64,000 nucleotides of DNA from Propionispora vibrioides. Its GTDB lineage: Bacteria; Bacillota; Negativicutes; Propionisporales; Propionisporaceae. The stretch's first letter is position 1. Each line of letters opens with the position of its first letter. The notes below the pieces were generated by a model. The model did not search any database. It saw nothing but the letters and a program-made list of their open reading frames with translations, and was not told where the DNA came from. The DNA lies in NCBI RefSeq assembly GCF_900110485.1, contig NZ_FODY01000019.1, positions 1 through 64,000 of the forward strand, written 5' to 3'. Made by a program: the position numbers and the translations under genes. Positions 1 through 8,499 of the stretch are shown in pieces.

Positions 1-273
1 TGAGAGAAAACTTCGTAGCAGCTCATTTTCCATTTGCAGACGTTTTATGGTTTGTTCCTGCGTTTTCGACTTTTCTGTAGGTCGTCCCTTGGGTAGCGGC
101 GCCGCATGGCGAAGTTCCACCTCCTTGCGCAGACCGCACCAGCTTTGGATGGCATATCGACTGATTCCATATTGTCTGCTTAATTCGCGTATGCTAATCC
201 CTCTACGATACCCCTGGACTACTATCTCTTTCATCTCCTGGCCATACCGTAACATCCCTTTCTTCCCTGACAT
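1..273 (-). CDS. IS3-family transposase OrfA (partial, runs off window start)
   Basis: The 91 visible residues are the N-terminal part of an IS3-type OrfA, the small DNA-binding half of a two-frame transposase. The start MSGKKGMLRYG is followed by a helix-turn-helix segment (SIRELSRQYGISRYAIQSW, about residues 25-45), a basic linker (LPKGRPTEKSKTQEQ) and the start of a leucine-zipper-like coiled coil (IKRLQMENELLRSFL). The reading frame is still open at base 1, so the gene continues outside the window and OrfB cannot be seen. GGAGG (complement of 281-285) precedes the ATG by 7 nt, but it lies inside a 19-bp hairpin stem. The family is clear from the HTH plus coiled-coil layout; the exact IS is not. 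Confidence 0.75.
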   Translation of the reverse strand, partial: MSGKKGMLRYGQEMKEIVVQGYRRGISIRELSRQYGISRYAIQSWCGLRKEVELRHAAPLPKGRPTEKSKTQEQTIKRLQMENELLRSFLS

Positions 274-320
274 GACAAAGCCTCCAGTCGTAATTCTATC
301 CTACGACTGGAGGCTTTGTC
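274..320 (-). promoter_or_regulatory. Hairpin sequestering the transposase ribosome binding site
   Basis: Bases 274-292 and 302-320 form a perfect 19-bp inverted repeat (gacaaagcctccagtcgta / its complement) with a 9-nt loop. It abuts the orfA start codon, and the GGAGG of orfA is inside the stem. In RNA reading leftward this would hide the RBS. Known insertion sequences use such structures to stop expression from outside promoters; here that role is inferred. Confidence 0.6.
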
Positions 321-390
321 TTTCAATGTCCGTTTTTCCTGCTCCGGTTCACAGTCGGCCAAGCTTTTTTATTTTAGAATTGACAGCCAT

Positions 391-1554
391 TTAGCCGATA
401 GCAGTTGTGGGTGCTTTTTTCACACGGGGGGAAGGGATACTGCCGGTCAGCAAGCGTCCAAGCCAGGGAAGATGAGTACTGAGCCTTTGAGTAAATAGGC
501 TAAGCAAAAGACTAAGCAGCAAGGTAGCCAGATAAAAGAGAATAGTGGCCTTGGCCGTAAACAAATAGCCGGCATGATTCATATAGTAGGAGAGGCAGTA
601 CATGACAAAAGGATGGACCAGGTAAATGAAATAGGAATGTTTTCCTAATGAATTCAGCAGGGCGGAAATAGCTGCCGGCCAGTGCTCTTTGCTGAAAATC
701 ATGAACCAGAAGAAAGTAGAGGAAACGGTATATAAAACACCAATGGGACCTAATTGATGATTGGTGCAGACCGCTTCTTCCGGAGTGTAGCCTTTGGCGA
801 ACAGCAGGTAGTAATAGTATAGCATGATAGCTCCGAGGGTAATAGCAAAGAAAGCGGTTACGTACCGGCGCTGATAGGTCAATATCGTTTTGAATGAGTC
901 AAAGCGGAGTGCACAGACAGCTCCCAGAATGAAAATAAAGAAATAGTGGGCAATCCAATAATTCATCCGATAATCGACCAAATCGTGAAATAGCGTACCG
1001 GTGGGAGGCGGGACCAGCAAATAGCTGGAGTAATAATTAAATAGAATTTGCAAGGCCAATGCAATTAGTAAATTGGTAAGGGGATTCTTTAAAATATAAC
1101 GCAGCAGAATCCGCCATAAAGGCATCAAGGCATAAAACCATAGTAATAAGACCAGAAAGTATAGTTGGTAAGAGGCTAGGCCGAAGAATAAATATTTAAG
1201 CAGCACAGGGATTGACCACACGGCAAGGTTGTGGCTGATGACTGAAATATAAACAAGATAAAGCAGTGACCAGATCAGGTAAGGGATACCGACGGTCTTA
1301 AGTCTTTTTTTCATGAAAGCCGTATAATTTAAAGGTGCGGTCAGATCTTTTTGGTGTAAAAACAGACCGAAAGCAGAAACAAAAAAGAAAATGGGGACAC
1401 TAAACCGCGAGGCAATCTCCAATAAACCGAATAGATGGATGTTGACATGAGGATTACTTAAAGAATAGGCTCCCGTGTGGATACCGATCACTCCGAGCAT
1501 GGAAATGCCGCGAATATATTCAAGTGCGGGAATTCGTTGAGTGGACATATACAA
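391..1554 (-). CDS. Acyltransferase family 3 membrane protein
   Basis: 387-residue integral membrane protein of the acyltransferase-3 (OafA/NodX-like) family, whose members O-acetylate or O-acylate surface sugars. The N-terminal signature PALEYIRGISMLGVIGIHTG carries the conserved Arg and His of the family. About ten hydrophobic segments follow, with FFVSAFGLFL near residue 55 and YFIYLVHPFVMY near 310 as typical family motifs. AGGAGG lies 6 nt before the chosen ATG; a second ATG two codons on is also possible. The gene stands alone and runs towards the IS remnant. The acylated substrate cannot be told from sequence. Confidence 0.85.
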   Translation of the reverse strand: MYMSTQRIPALEYIRGISMLGVIGIHTGAYSLSNPHVNIHLFGLLEIASRFSVPIFFFVSAFGLFLHQKDLTAPLNYTAFMKKRLKTVGIPYLIWSLLYLVYISVISHNLAVWSIPVLLKYLFFGLASYQLYFLVLLLWFYALMPLWRILLRYILKNPLTNLLIALALQILFNYYSSYLLVPPPTGTLFHDLVDYRMNYWIAHYFFIFILGAVCALRFDSFKTILTYQRRYVTAFFAITLGAIMLYYYYLLFAKGYTPEEAVCTNHQLGPIGVLYTVSSTFFWFMIFSKEHWPAAISALLNSLGKHSYFIYLVHPFVMYCLSYYMNHAGYLFTAKATILFYLATLLLSLLLSLFTQRLSTHLPWLGRLLTGSIPSPRVKKAPTTAIG

Positions 1555-1722
1555 TACCTCCTATGCGGGCAGTCCTGTAACGATATATAATTTTAACAGA
1601 TTTCTCTGTAAAATCAAAGAAGTAAAGAAATGTCTAATTTATAGCAAGAAATGCGCCACTCTTTTTGTATAATGTTACAAAAAACAGGCGATATCTTAAT
1701 ATTGCGAATTTTAATCAAAGTA

Positions 1723-1751
1723 TTGTCAAGGTTTTCGATATATGTTATAGT
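1723..1751 (+). promoter_or_regulatory. Extended -10 sigma-A type promoter of the mop-nif leader
   Basis: TTGTCA (1723-1728), a 17-nt spacer and TATAGT (1746-1751), with TG one base before the -10 hexamer. This is close to the housekeeping consensus. No sigma-54 (GG-N10-GC) element was seen here. Transcription would start near 1758 and immediately meet two terminator hairpins. Confidence 0.7.
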
Positions 1752-1790
1752 CTAATTAAATTAAAAATGGTTCAGAAAACTAAGCAAAGT

Positions 1791-1826
1791 GGCTTATAAA
1801 CAGAAATGTTTATAAGCCTTTTTTTG
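1791..1826 (+). terminator. Leader terminator hairpin 1 (copy 1)
   Basis: GGCTTATAAAC (1791-1801), six-base loop AGAAAT, GTTTATAAGCC (1808-1818), then seven T. It is a perfect 11-bp stem with the features of an intrinsic terminator, about 35 nt downstream of the expected transcript start, hence an attenuator rather than an end-of-gene terminator. Confidence 0.75.
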
Positions 1827-1886
1827 TTAGTTTATGTATAGTTCTTGCCTATTTTATAAAATCATATGCTTTATGATGAACAAGCA

Positions 1887-1932
1887 AAGAGGCTTGTGGA
1901 TATAGTGTTGTCCACGAGCCTCTTCTGTTTTT
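1887..1932 (+). terminator. Leader terminator hairpin 2 (copy 1)
   Basis: AAGAGGCTTGTGGA (1887-1900) pairs with TCCACGAGCCTCTT (1911-1924), 14 bp with one wobble, followed by ctgttttt. Its copy-2 counterpart keeps the pairing with extra G-U pairs, so the structure is conserved while bases changed. Confidence 0.75.
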
Positions 1933-2005
1933 CGGCAAGATCGGTGACATGAGCCATAAACATTCTCTTTATTCAGGATTTCAAGCAAAAAAGGAGTGGA
2001 TGTCT

Positions 2006-2209
2006 ATGAAAATTAGCGGAAGAAACAAATTGCCAGCAACGGTGAAGGAAATTATCAAAGGTTCTGTTATGGCTAAAGTGGTTATGGATTATCAGGGAGT
2101 CGAGTTAGTGGCTGCCATCACGGTTGATTCAGTTGAAGATTTGAAGCTGGTTGTTGGCGATAACGTGACCGCTTTGATTAAAGCAACTGAAATGATGGTT
2201 ATTAAATAG
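2006..2209 (+). CDS. mop: Molbindin-type molybdate-binding protein Mop
   Basis: 67-residue single-domain protein of the TOBE/Mop family, matching the usual ~68-residue length of molbindins, which bind molybdate as oligomers in the cytoplasm. The sequence begins MKISGRNKLPATVKEI and contains GSVMAKVVMDYQGVELVAAIT and a C-terminal VGDNVTALIKATEMMVIK, the typical Mop pattern. The start is set at 2006 because GGAG at 1993-1996 is 9 nt upstream; an in-frame start further up would lie inside the leader. As the first gene after the leader and before nifH, it probably buffers molybdenum for FeMo-cofactor synthesis. Confidence 0.85.
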   Translation: MKISGRNKLPATVKEIIKGSVMAKVVMDYQGVELVAAITVDSVEDLKLVVGDNVTALIKATEMMVIK

Positions 2210-2261
2210 AGCTGATTCTTTTAAGGGGGTGAGTCCTAAAGCTAAGGTGATAAAAAAGAAA

Positions 2262-2292
2262 CCTTCATAAATATTTGCGGTATTTATGAAGG
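2262..2292 (+). promoter_or_regulatory. Intercistronic hairpin between mop and nifH
   Basis: CCTTCATAAATA (2262-2273) and TATTTATGAAGG (2281-2292) form a perfect 12-bp stem with a 7-nt loop. No T-run follows on the + strand, so it is not a good forward terminator. It could mark an mRNA processing or stabilising site at the 5' side of nifH. A -10-like TATAAT lies at 2343-2348 without a clear -35. Confidence 0.5.
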
Positions 2293-2412
2293 CAGAACAA
2301 TCCGAGTCCATTGTGCATGGATTCAGTTACTCTTTTAAATATTATAATGCACAACATTTTCTTTTTCAAGTCGAAAGTTGAAGTGAAAAATAATCGATTG
2401 ATATGGAGGTAA

Positions 2413-3237
<825 letters not shown>

Positions 3238-3275
3238 TGAAAGAAATAGCTTAATAGTAGAGGAGAAGATAATCT

Positions 3276-3602
3276 ATGTTATTAGTTAGAGCTATCGTAA
3301 GACCGGAAAAAAAGGACGAAGTCTTGTATGAGCTTTCCACAGCCGGCTTCCATGCCGCTACGGTATTTGATGTTGTAGGTCGCGGCAAGCAAAAGGGAAT
3401 TAAAGTTGGTGGTATCGTGTATGATGAAATTCCCAAGGTTATGATTATGACTGCCGTACGTGATGAGGATAGAGACGATGTGATCAGTGTCATCCTGCGA
3501 GTTGCTAAAACCGGTGAAAATGGAACTTTCGGCGATGGGAAAATATTCATATCTCCGATAGAGGAAGCCTATACGGTATCGACTGGCAAAAAAGGCTTAT
3601 AG
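3276..3602 (+). CDS. nifI1: PII-like nitrogenase regulator NifI1
   Basis: 108-residue GlnB/PII-superfamily protein (start MLLVRAIVRPEKKDEVLYEL). It keeps the PII T-loop entry (VVGRGKQKG) and the C-terminal FGDGKIFISPIEEAYTVSTG segment. Its position directly after nifH and before nifI2-nifD is the hallmark of NifI1. In methanogens NifI1 and NifI2 form a complex that switches nitrogenase off when ammonium is present and is relieved by 2-oxoglutarate. That mechanism is family knowledge and is not visible here. RBS GGAGA precedes the ATG. Confidence 0.93.
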   Translation: MLLVRAIVRPEKKDEVLYELSTAGFHAATVFDVVGRGKQKGIKVGGIVYDEIPKVMIMTAVRDEDRDDVISVILRVAKTGENGTFGDGKIFISPIEEAYTVSTGKKGL

Positions 3603-3614
3603 GAGGTATTGGGA

Positions 3615-4025
3615 ATGAAAGAGATCATCGCAATTGTGCGCATGAATAAAACCAATGCGACGAAAAAAGCACTGATTGAAGCCGGTGCGGCAGGTTTCAC
3701 TGCTACCAAGGTAGTTGGCCGCGGGAAAATGGTTGTGGATACCTCTACGATTGAAGATCGCAAAAGAGAATTGCTATCTATGACGAGTGAGGAAGACCGG
3801 GCAAATGCCGAAGTATTAATTGAAAGTTTTTTGAACGGTGCCCGATTGTTCCCGCGACGGATGTTTAATATCATGGCCCATGACCAAGATGTATCTAACA
3901 TTGTAGAAGCAATTACGGTTGCCAATAGGACCGATAATCATGTTGGTGACGGAAAAATATTTGTCTTACCTTTAGGTGATGTTGTTCGTGTGCGTACCGG
4001 AGAAACCGGAGACGAGGCTATTTAA
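3615..4025 (+). CDS. nifI2: PII-like nitrogenase regulator NifI2
   Basis: 136-residue PII-family protein, longer than canonical PII because of an extended T-loop region (about residues 42-90, DTSTIEDRKRELLSMTSEEDR onwards), which is the NifI2 type. The C-terminal VGDGKIFVLPLGDVVRVRTGE is the PII core end. AGGAGG at 3601-3606 is 8 nt before ATG 3615, which decides the start over a TTG two codons earlier. It partners NifI1 and lies 23 bp before nifD. Confidence 0.93.
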   Translation: MKEIIAIVRMNKTNATKKALIEAGAAGFTATKVVGRGKMVVDTSTIEDRKRELLSMTSEEDRANAEVLIESFLNGARLFPRRMFNIMAHDQDVSNIVEAITVANRTDNHVGDGKIFVLPLGDVVRVRTGETGDEAI

Positions 4026-4048
4026 GTAAGGTAAAAGGGGGGAGAAGC

Positions 4049-5662
4049 ATGGCAGTTACCGAGAAAGATTTGCAAGAACTATTTGAAAAGATGCCGAGTA
4101 AAGTGCAAAAAAACCGGCGTAAACATATTTTGATTAAAAATGGTGAAATCGAAAATCCGGAAATTGAAGCGAATACCCGTACTATTCCCGGTATTATTAC
4201 CAACCGCGGCTGTGCTTATGCCGGTTGTAAGGGTGTTGTTCTAGGTCCTATTAAAGATATGGTTCATATTACCCATGGGCCGATTGGCTGTGCCTATTAT
4301 ACCTGGGGCACCCGCCGCAATAAAGCGAAACGGGAGGATCATATTAAAAATTTCGTTAACTACTCTTTTTCTACCGATATGCAGGAAAGTGATATTGTGT
4401 TTGGCGGGGAGAAAAAATTGACCGCTATGATTGATGAAGTGGTAGAAATTTTACAGCCTAAGGCCATTACCATTTCCGCTACCTGCCCGGTAGGGTTAAT
4501 TGGTGACGATATCAATGCCGTAGCCAGAGAGGCGCAGAAACGTCATGGCATACAGGTCCTGGCTTTTAGCTGTGAAGGATATAAAGGGGTCAGTCAGTCG
4601 GCGGGACATCATATTGCCAATAACAGCTTTGTGGAGCATGTTATCGGCAAAGGTGAGCAGGAGGAAGCACCGGCAAAGTTTTCGATAAACCTCTTAGGCG
4701 AATACAACATTGGCGGCGATGGCTGGGAAGTGGAACGTATCCTTAAGGATATCGGTTATCATGTTGTGTCGGTGATGACTGGCGACGGTTCCTGGGAACA
4801 GATGCGCAATGCACATGTAGCAGAACTCAATCTGGTGCAATGCCATCGGTCCATTAACTACATTGCGGAAAAAATCGAGACTAAATATGGAACTCCCTGG
4901 CTTAAAGTTAATTTTGTAGGCATTGAGTCAACAATAAAGAGCCTTCGTGATATGGCGCTGTATTTTGATGATGCAGAACTCACTGCCAGGACGGAAGCCG
5001 TTATTGCCCGTGAAGTGGCTCGTGTACAGCCGATTATTGATCAATACGCCAAATTGTGTCAGAATAAAACCGCTTTTTGCTTTGTTGGCGGTTCGCGGGG
5101 GCATCACTTCCAAGGATTGTTCCGTGAATTAGGCATCGAAACCATCTTGGCCGGTTATGAATTCGCTCACCGTGACGACTATGAAGGCCGCGACGTCATT
5201 CCTAGTATTAAACCCGATGCCGACAGCAAGAATATTCCGGATCTTCATGTAGAAGCAGATCCGAAGCGGTTCCGGCTGAAAATGTCGCCGGAAAAGCTGG
5301 CCGAGCTTAAGCAACGGATTCCTTTAAGCGATTACCCGGGAATGAATGTCGATATGAGAGAAGGCCATATCATTGTCGATGATTTGAATCATTTTGAAAC
5401 AGAAGAATTTATCAAATTGCTGAAACCGGATATTTTTTCTTCCGGTATCAAGGATAAGTATGTAGTTCAAAAGATGGGTATACCGGCAAAACAACTGCAT
5501 TCCTATGACTATAGCGGTCCTTATGCCGGATTTAACGGTGCGGTGAATTTTGCCCGTGACGTTAGCATGGGTTTTGCTTCACCGACCTGGAACTTTATCA
5601 CTCCACCCTGGAAAAACAGTCCGGCTTTGTCGGGGGAAATGAATGAAGGAGGCGACAAATAA
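4049..5662 (+). CDS. nifD: Nitrogenase molybdenum-iron protein alpha chain NifD
   Basis: 537-residue MoFe protein alpha subunit. The P-cluster cysteines are Cys55 (NRGCAYAGC), Cys81 (GPIGCAYYTW) and Cys146 (TCPVGLIGDDI). The FeMo-cofactor ligands are Cys265 (VQCHRSINY) and His484 (LHSYDYSGPYAGFNG). It is about 50 residues longer than proteobacterial NifD because of an insertion around residues 385-435, as known from Clostridium pasteurianum. Paired with nifK one base downstream. GGGGGGAG precedes the ATG. Presence of His484 and the Mo-type neighbours argue against a vanadium or iron-only enzyme. Confidence 0.97.
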   Translation: MAVTEKDLQELFEKMPSKVQKNRRKHILIKNGEIENPEIEANTRTIPGIITNRGCAYAGCKGVVLGPIKDMVHITHGPIGCAYYTWGTRRNKAKREDHIKNFVNYSFSTDMQESDIVFGGEKKLTAMIDEVVEILQPKAITISATCPVGLIGDDINAVAREAQKRHGIQVLAFSCEGYKGVSQSAGHHIANNSFVEHVIGKGEQEEAPAKFSINLLGEYNIGGDGWEVERILKDIGYHVVSVMTGDGSWEQMRNAHVAELNLVQCHRSINYIAEKIETKYGTPWLKVNFVGIESTIKSLRDMALYFDDAELTARTEAVIAREVARVQPIIDQYAKLCQNKTAFCFVGGSRGHHFQGLFRELGIETILAGYEFAHRDDYEGRDVIPSIKPDADSKNIPDLHVEADPKRFRLKMSPEKLAELKQRIPLSDYPGMNVDMREGHIIVDDLNHFETEEFIKLLKPDIFSSGIKDKYVVQKMGIPAKQLHSYDYSGPYAGFNGAVNFARDVSMGFASPTWNFITPPWKNSPALSGEMNEGGDK

Positions 5663-5663
5663 G

Positions 5664-7052
5664 ATGCTTGATTATACACCGAAAGAAATAAAACAACGTC
5701 CAAGCGGCGCCGTCATCAATCCCGCCAAGACCTGTCAACCTATTGGCGCTATGTACGCAGCGCTTGGCATAAAGGGCTGTTTGCCTCACAGCCATGGGTC
5801 GCAAGGGTGCTGCTCCTTTCACCGGATGCATTTAACCAGGCATTTCCGTGATCCCATCATGGCGTCTACTAGTAGCTTTACCGAAGGGGCTTCTGTTTTT
5901 GGCGGCGGTGCCAACTTAAAAACAGCCATAAAAAATGTTTTCACCTTATATAATCCGGATGTCATGGCGGTCCATACTACCTGTCTGTCTGAAACGATTG
6001 GCGACGATATTCCTACGATTATCAAACAATCGGAAATTCCGGAGGGGAAAGTGGTATTCCATGCCAATACGCCAAGCTATCAGGGATCTCATATTACCGG
6101 CTTTTCCAATATGACGAAAGCCATGGTTATTTACTTTGCACAAGCCTCGGAAGGCCTTAAAAAGGAACAGATAAATATTATTCCCGGCTTTGTTAATCCC
6201 GGTGATATGCGTGAGATTAAAAGGATCGTAAAAGCTATGCAGCTTAAATTCATTATGTTTCCTGATACATCAGGTGTAGTAGATTCACCGATGACGGGTA
6301 AATTTGAAATGTACCCCAAGGGCGGCGTTACCCTGGAAGAATTAAAAGATGCCGGAAACTCAAAAGCAACCCTGGCGCTAGGCCGGTTTGCTTCTCAGGA
6401 TGCGGCGGATCAACTGGAGAAGAAATGTAAAGTACCGGCAGTTTCTTTAAAAACTCCAATTGGTGTAAAAGCTACGGATGATTTTCTTATGGCATTACGG
6501 TCTGCTTTTGCTGCGGAAATTCCTTATGAGCTGGAAGAAGAACGCGGGCAGCTCGTTGATATCATGACCGATACGCATTTCCATTTCCATGGTAAAAAAG
6601 TTGCCGTTTTTGGTGATCCTGATGTTGTTACAGGTCTGACCGAATTCCTGCTGAGTCTGGGTATGCTGCCTGTGCATGTGTTGACCGGTACGCCGGCCGG
6701 CGCCTTAGGTTCCGGATTGGCCGGTTTTGAAAATGAAATCCAGGGTATGCTGAAAGCAGCAGGGGTGAAGGCTAATGTGAAAGCACCAGGTGATTTGTTT
6801 GAACTCCATCAATGGATTAAGAATGAACCTGTCGATTTGCTCATTGGCAATACCTATGGCAAGTATATTGCCCGCGCTGAAGATATTCCTTTTGTACGCA
6901 TCGGTTTTCCCATTTTAGACCGCAGTGTTCATTCCTATCTGCCGATTGTCGGCTATCGCGGGGCCATGCGGATTGTGGAAATGATCAGCGGCGCTTTACT
7001 GGACCGAGCCGACCGGGATGCGGCTGACGAGGATTTTGAATTGGTTATGTAA
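5664..7052 (+). CDS. nifK: Nitrogenase molybdenum-iron protein beta chain NifK
   Basis: 462-residue beta subunit of the MoFe protein. P-cluster cysteines are Cys24 (KTCQPIGAMYAALG), Cys49 (HGSQGCCSF) and Cys107 (TTCLSETIGDDI). It lacks the ~50-residue N-terminal extension of proteobacterial NifK, complementary to the insertion in NifD, as in the clostridial type. The ATG at 5664 is preceded by GGAGG inside the end of nifD, so the two genes are translationally coupled; an ATG seven codons upstream overlaps nifD and lacks an RBS. Confidence 0.97.
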   Translation: MLDYTPKEIKQRPSGAVINPAKTCQPIGAMYAALGIKGCLPHSHGSQGCCSFHRMHLTRHFRDPIMASTSSFTEGASVFGGGANLKTAIKNVFTLYNPDVMAVHTTCLSETIGDDIPTIIKQSEIPEGKVVFHANTPSYQGSHITGFSNMTKAMVIYFAQASEGLKKEQINIIPGFVNPGDMREIKRIVKAMQLKFIMFPDTSGVVDSPMTGKFEMYPKGGVTLEELKDAGNSKATLALGRFASQDAADQLEKKCKVPAVSLKTPIGVKATDDFLMALRSAFAAEIPYELEEERGQLVDIMTDTHFHFHGKKVAVFGDPDVVTGLTEFLLSLGMLPVHVLTGTPAGALGSGLAGFENEIQGMLKAAGVKANVKAPGDLFELHQWIKNEPVDLLIGNTYGKYIARAEDIPFVRIGFPILDRSVHSYLPIVGYRGAMRIVEMISGALLDRADRDAADEDFELVM

Positions 7053-7062
7053 TAGCTGTAAT

Positions 7063-7101
7063 CTATGGGTACAGGGGAAACTTGCTTTCCTGTACTCATA
7101 G
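7063..7101 (+). promoter_or_regulatory. Intercistronic hairpin between nifK and nifE
   Basis: CTATGGGTACAGG (7063-7075) pairs with CCTGTACTCATAG (7089-7101), 13 bp with one wobble and a 13-nt loop. There is no T-run. It separates structural genes nifHDK from cofactor-assembly genes nifENB and may protect or partly terminate the upstream mRNA, which would let structural proteins be made in excess. That role is inferred from position. Confidence 0.5.
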
Positions 7102-7137
7102 ACTATCAGGCGAATAGCAACGGAAAGGATGTGACAG

Positions 7138-8484
7138 ATGGTGAGTGAGGCGGCCGTTATACGCGACAGGGAAGATTTTATAACAATTAAAGGAAAACAA
7201 AAAAAACAGCTTGCTTGTGATGCCGACAGTATCGCGGGCTGTGTCAGCCAGCGGGCCTGTGTATATTGCGGAGCCAGAGTAGTCCTTAATCCGATTACTG
7301 ATGCAATCCATCTGGTGCATGGTCCAATCGGCTGTGCCAGTTATACCTGGGATATCCGTGGCAGTCTTAGTAGTGGCGAGGATCTGTATCGCAATAGCTT
7401 TTCCACCGATTTAAAAGAACAGGACGTTATCTTTGGCGGTGAAAAAAAGCTGGCAGCCGCGATTGATGAGCTGATTGCTAAGCATAAGTCGGCCAAACTG
7501 GTTATAGTATACTCTACTTGTATCGTAGGCGTCATTGGTGACGATTTGGAGGCTGTCTGCAAAGCGGCAGCCCAAAGGCACAATATTGAAGTTATTCCCG
7601 TGCAGTCCAGTGGTTTTATCGGCAACAAAGCGGCAGGTTACCGTGCCGCCGGAGAAGCTCTGTTGCGTTTAATTCATCCTGGTGATGTCAAACTGGCAAA
7701 ACAGGAAAAAACGATTAATTATCTGGGTGACTTTAATTTGGCCGGTGAAGCCTGGATTATTAGAAAATATCTGGAAGAAATTGGTGTCAAATTAAATGTG
7801 GTATTTACCGGTGATTCGAACTATGAAGATCTGAAAAAGGCAACCGGTGCTTCTCTAAACATCATTCAATGTGCCGGTTCGATGCATTATCTGGCTGCTA
7901 AGATCGAAGAACTCTATCAAATTCCTTATCTGAACGTTTCATTTTTAGGATTGGAGGATACGGCAGATTCACTACGCCGGATTGCCCAAGCCTTTCATGA
8001 TCCCGCTATGCTGGAGAGGGCCGAACGCCTAATAGCCAGAGAACTGGCAGTGGTTAAGCCTCAGATAGATAGTTATCGAGGCAAACTGGCCGGAAAGAAG
8101 GCGGCAGTCTATGTCGGCGGCGGTTTCAAGGCGATTTCATTAATTAAACAGTTTCGTGAAATCGGCATGGAAGTAGTCATGATCGGGACACAGACAGGGC
8201 GAAAAGAAGAGTATGAAACAATTGACAAGCTGGTTCAACAAGGTACGGTTATTTTAGATGATGCAAATCCTGCCGAACTGGAACGGTTTATGGTTGAGCA
8301 GGAAGCAGACTTACTGGTTGGCGGTGTGAAGGAAAGGCCGTTGGCCTATAAGCTAGGTAAGGCTTTTGTTGATCATAATCATGACCGTAAGCATCCGTTA
8401 AGCGGTTTTGTCGGAGCCGTGAATTTTGCTGCGGAAGTTTATTCCACCGTATGTTCGCCGGTCTGGAAATACATTAAAGCATAG
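7138..8484 (+). CDS. nifE: FeMo-cofactor scaffold protein NifE
   Basis: 448-residue NifD-like scaffold subunit. With NifN it receives NifB-co and matures it to FeMo-co. Conserved cysteines appear as ACVYCGARVVLNP (near residue 40), GPIGCASYTW and STCIVGVIGDDLE, matching the P-cluster-like positions. The cofactor-site histidine of NifD is absent from the C-terminal SGFVGAVNFAAEVYSTV region, which separates it from NifD. GGAAAGGATG precedes the ATG. Confidence 0.94.
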   Translation: MVSEAAVIRDREDFITIKGKQKKQLACDADSIAGCVSQRACVYCGARVVLNPITDAIHLVHGPIGCASYTWDIRGSLSSGEDLYRNSFSTDLKEQDVIFGGEKKLAAAIDELIAKHKSAKLVIVYSTCIVGVIGDDLEAVCKAAAQRHNIEVIPVQSSGFIGNKAAGYRAAGEALLRLIHPGDVKLAKQEKTINYLGDFNLAGEAWIIRKYLEEIGVKLNVVFTGDSNYEDLKKATGASLNIIQCAGSMHYLAAKIEELYQIPYLNVSFLGLEDTADSLRRIAQAFHDPAMLERAERLIARELAVVKPQIDSYRGKLAGKKAAVYVGGGFKAISLIKQFREIGMEVVMIGTQTGRKEEYETIDKLVQQGTVILDDANPAELERFMVEQEADLLVGGVKERPLAYKLGKAFVDHNHDRKHPLSGFVGAVNFAAEVYSTVCSPVWKYIKA

Positions 8485-8499
8485 CAAGGAGGGAAACAG

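Larger units (their letters stand above)
1719..1932 (+). repeat. Leader repeat copy 1: promoter plus tandem terminators upstream of mop-nif
   Basis: This stretch recurs at 12179-12390, upstream of the nifV pair. The first 49 nt (1720-1768 against 12180-12228) match at 46 positions. Both copies hold the same parts in the same order: a strong promoter, a first hairpin with a T-run, an AT-rich spacer with the shared block tcatatgcttta, and a second hairpin with a T-run. Each hairpin is introduced by the same octamer AAGCAAAG. Sequence downstream of the second hairpin is not conserved. The copies flank the operon from mop to anfO. Confidence 0.85.

Noticed and set aside
1781-1932. nif leader hairpins as a standard ANTAR two-hairpin target
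   Set aside because: The first loops are six bases and start with A (AGAAAT, ATCAAC), but lack G at position 4, and the second hairpins do not present a matching hexaloop. No ANTAR protein gene is in the window.
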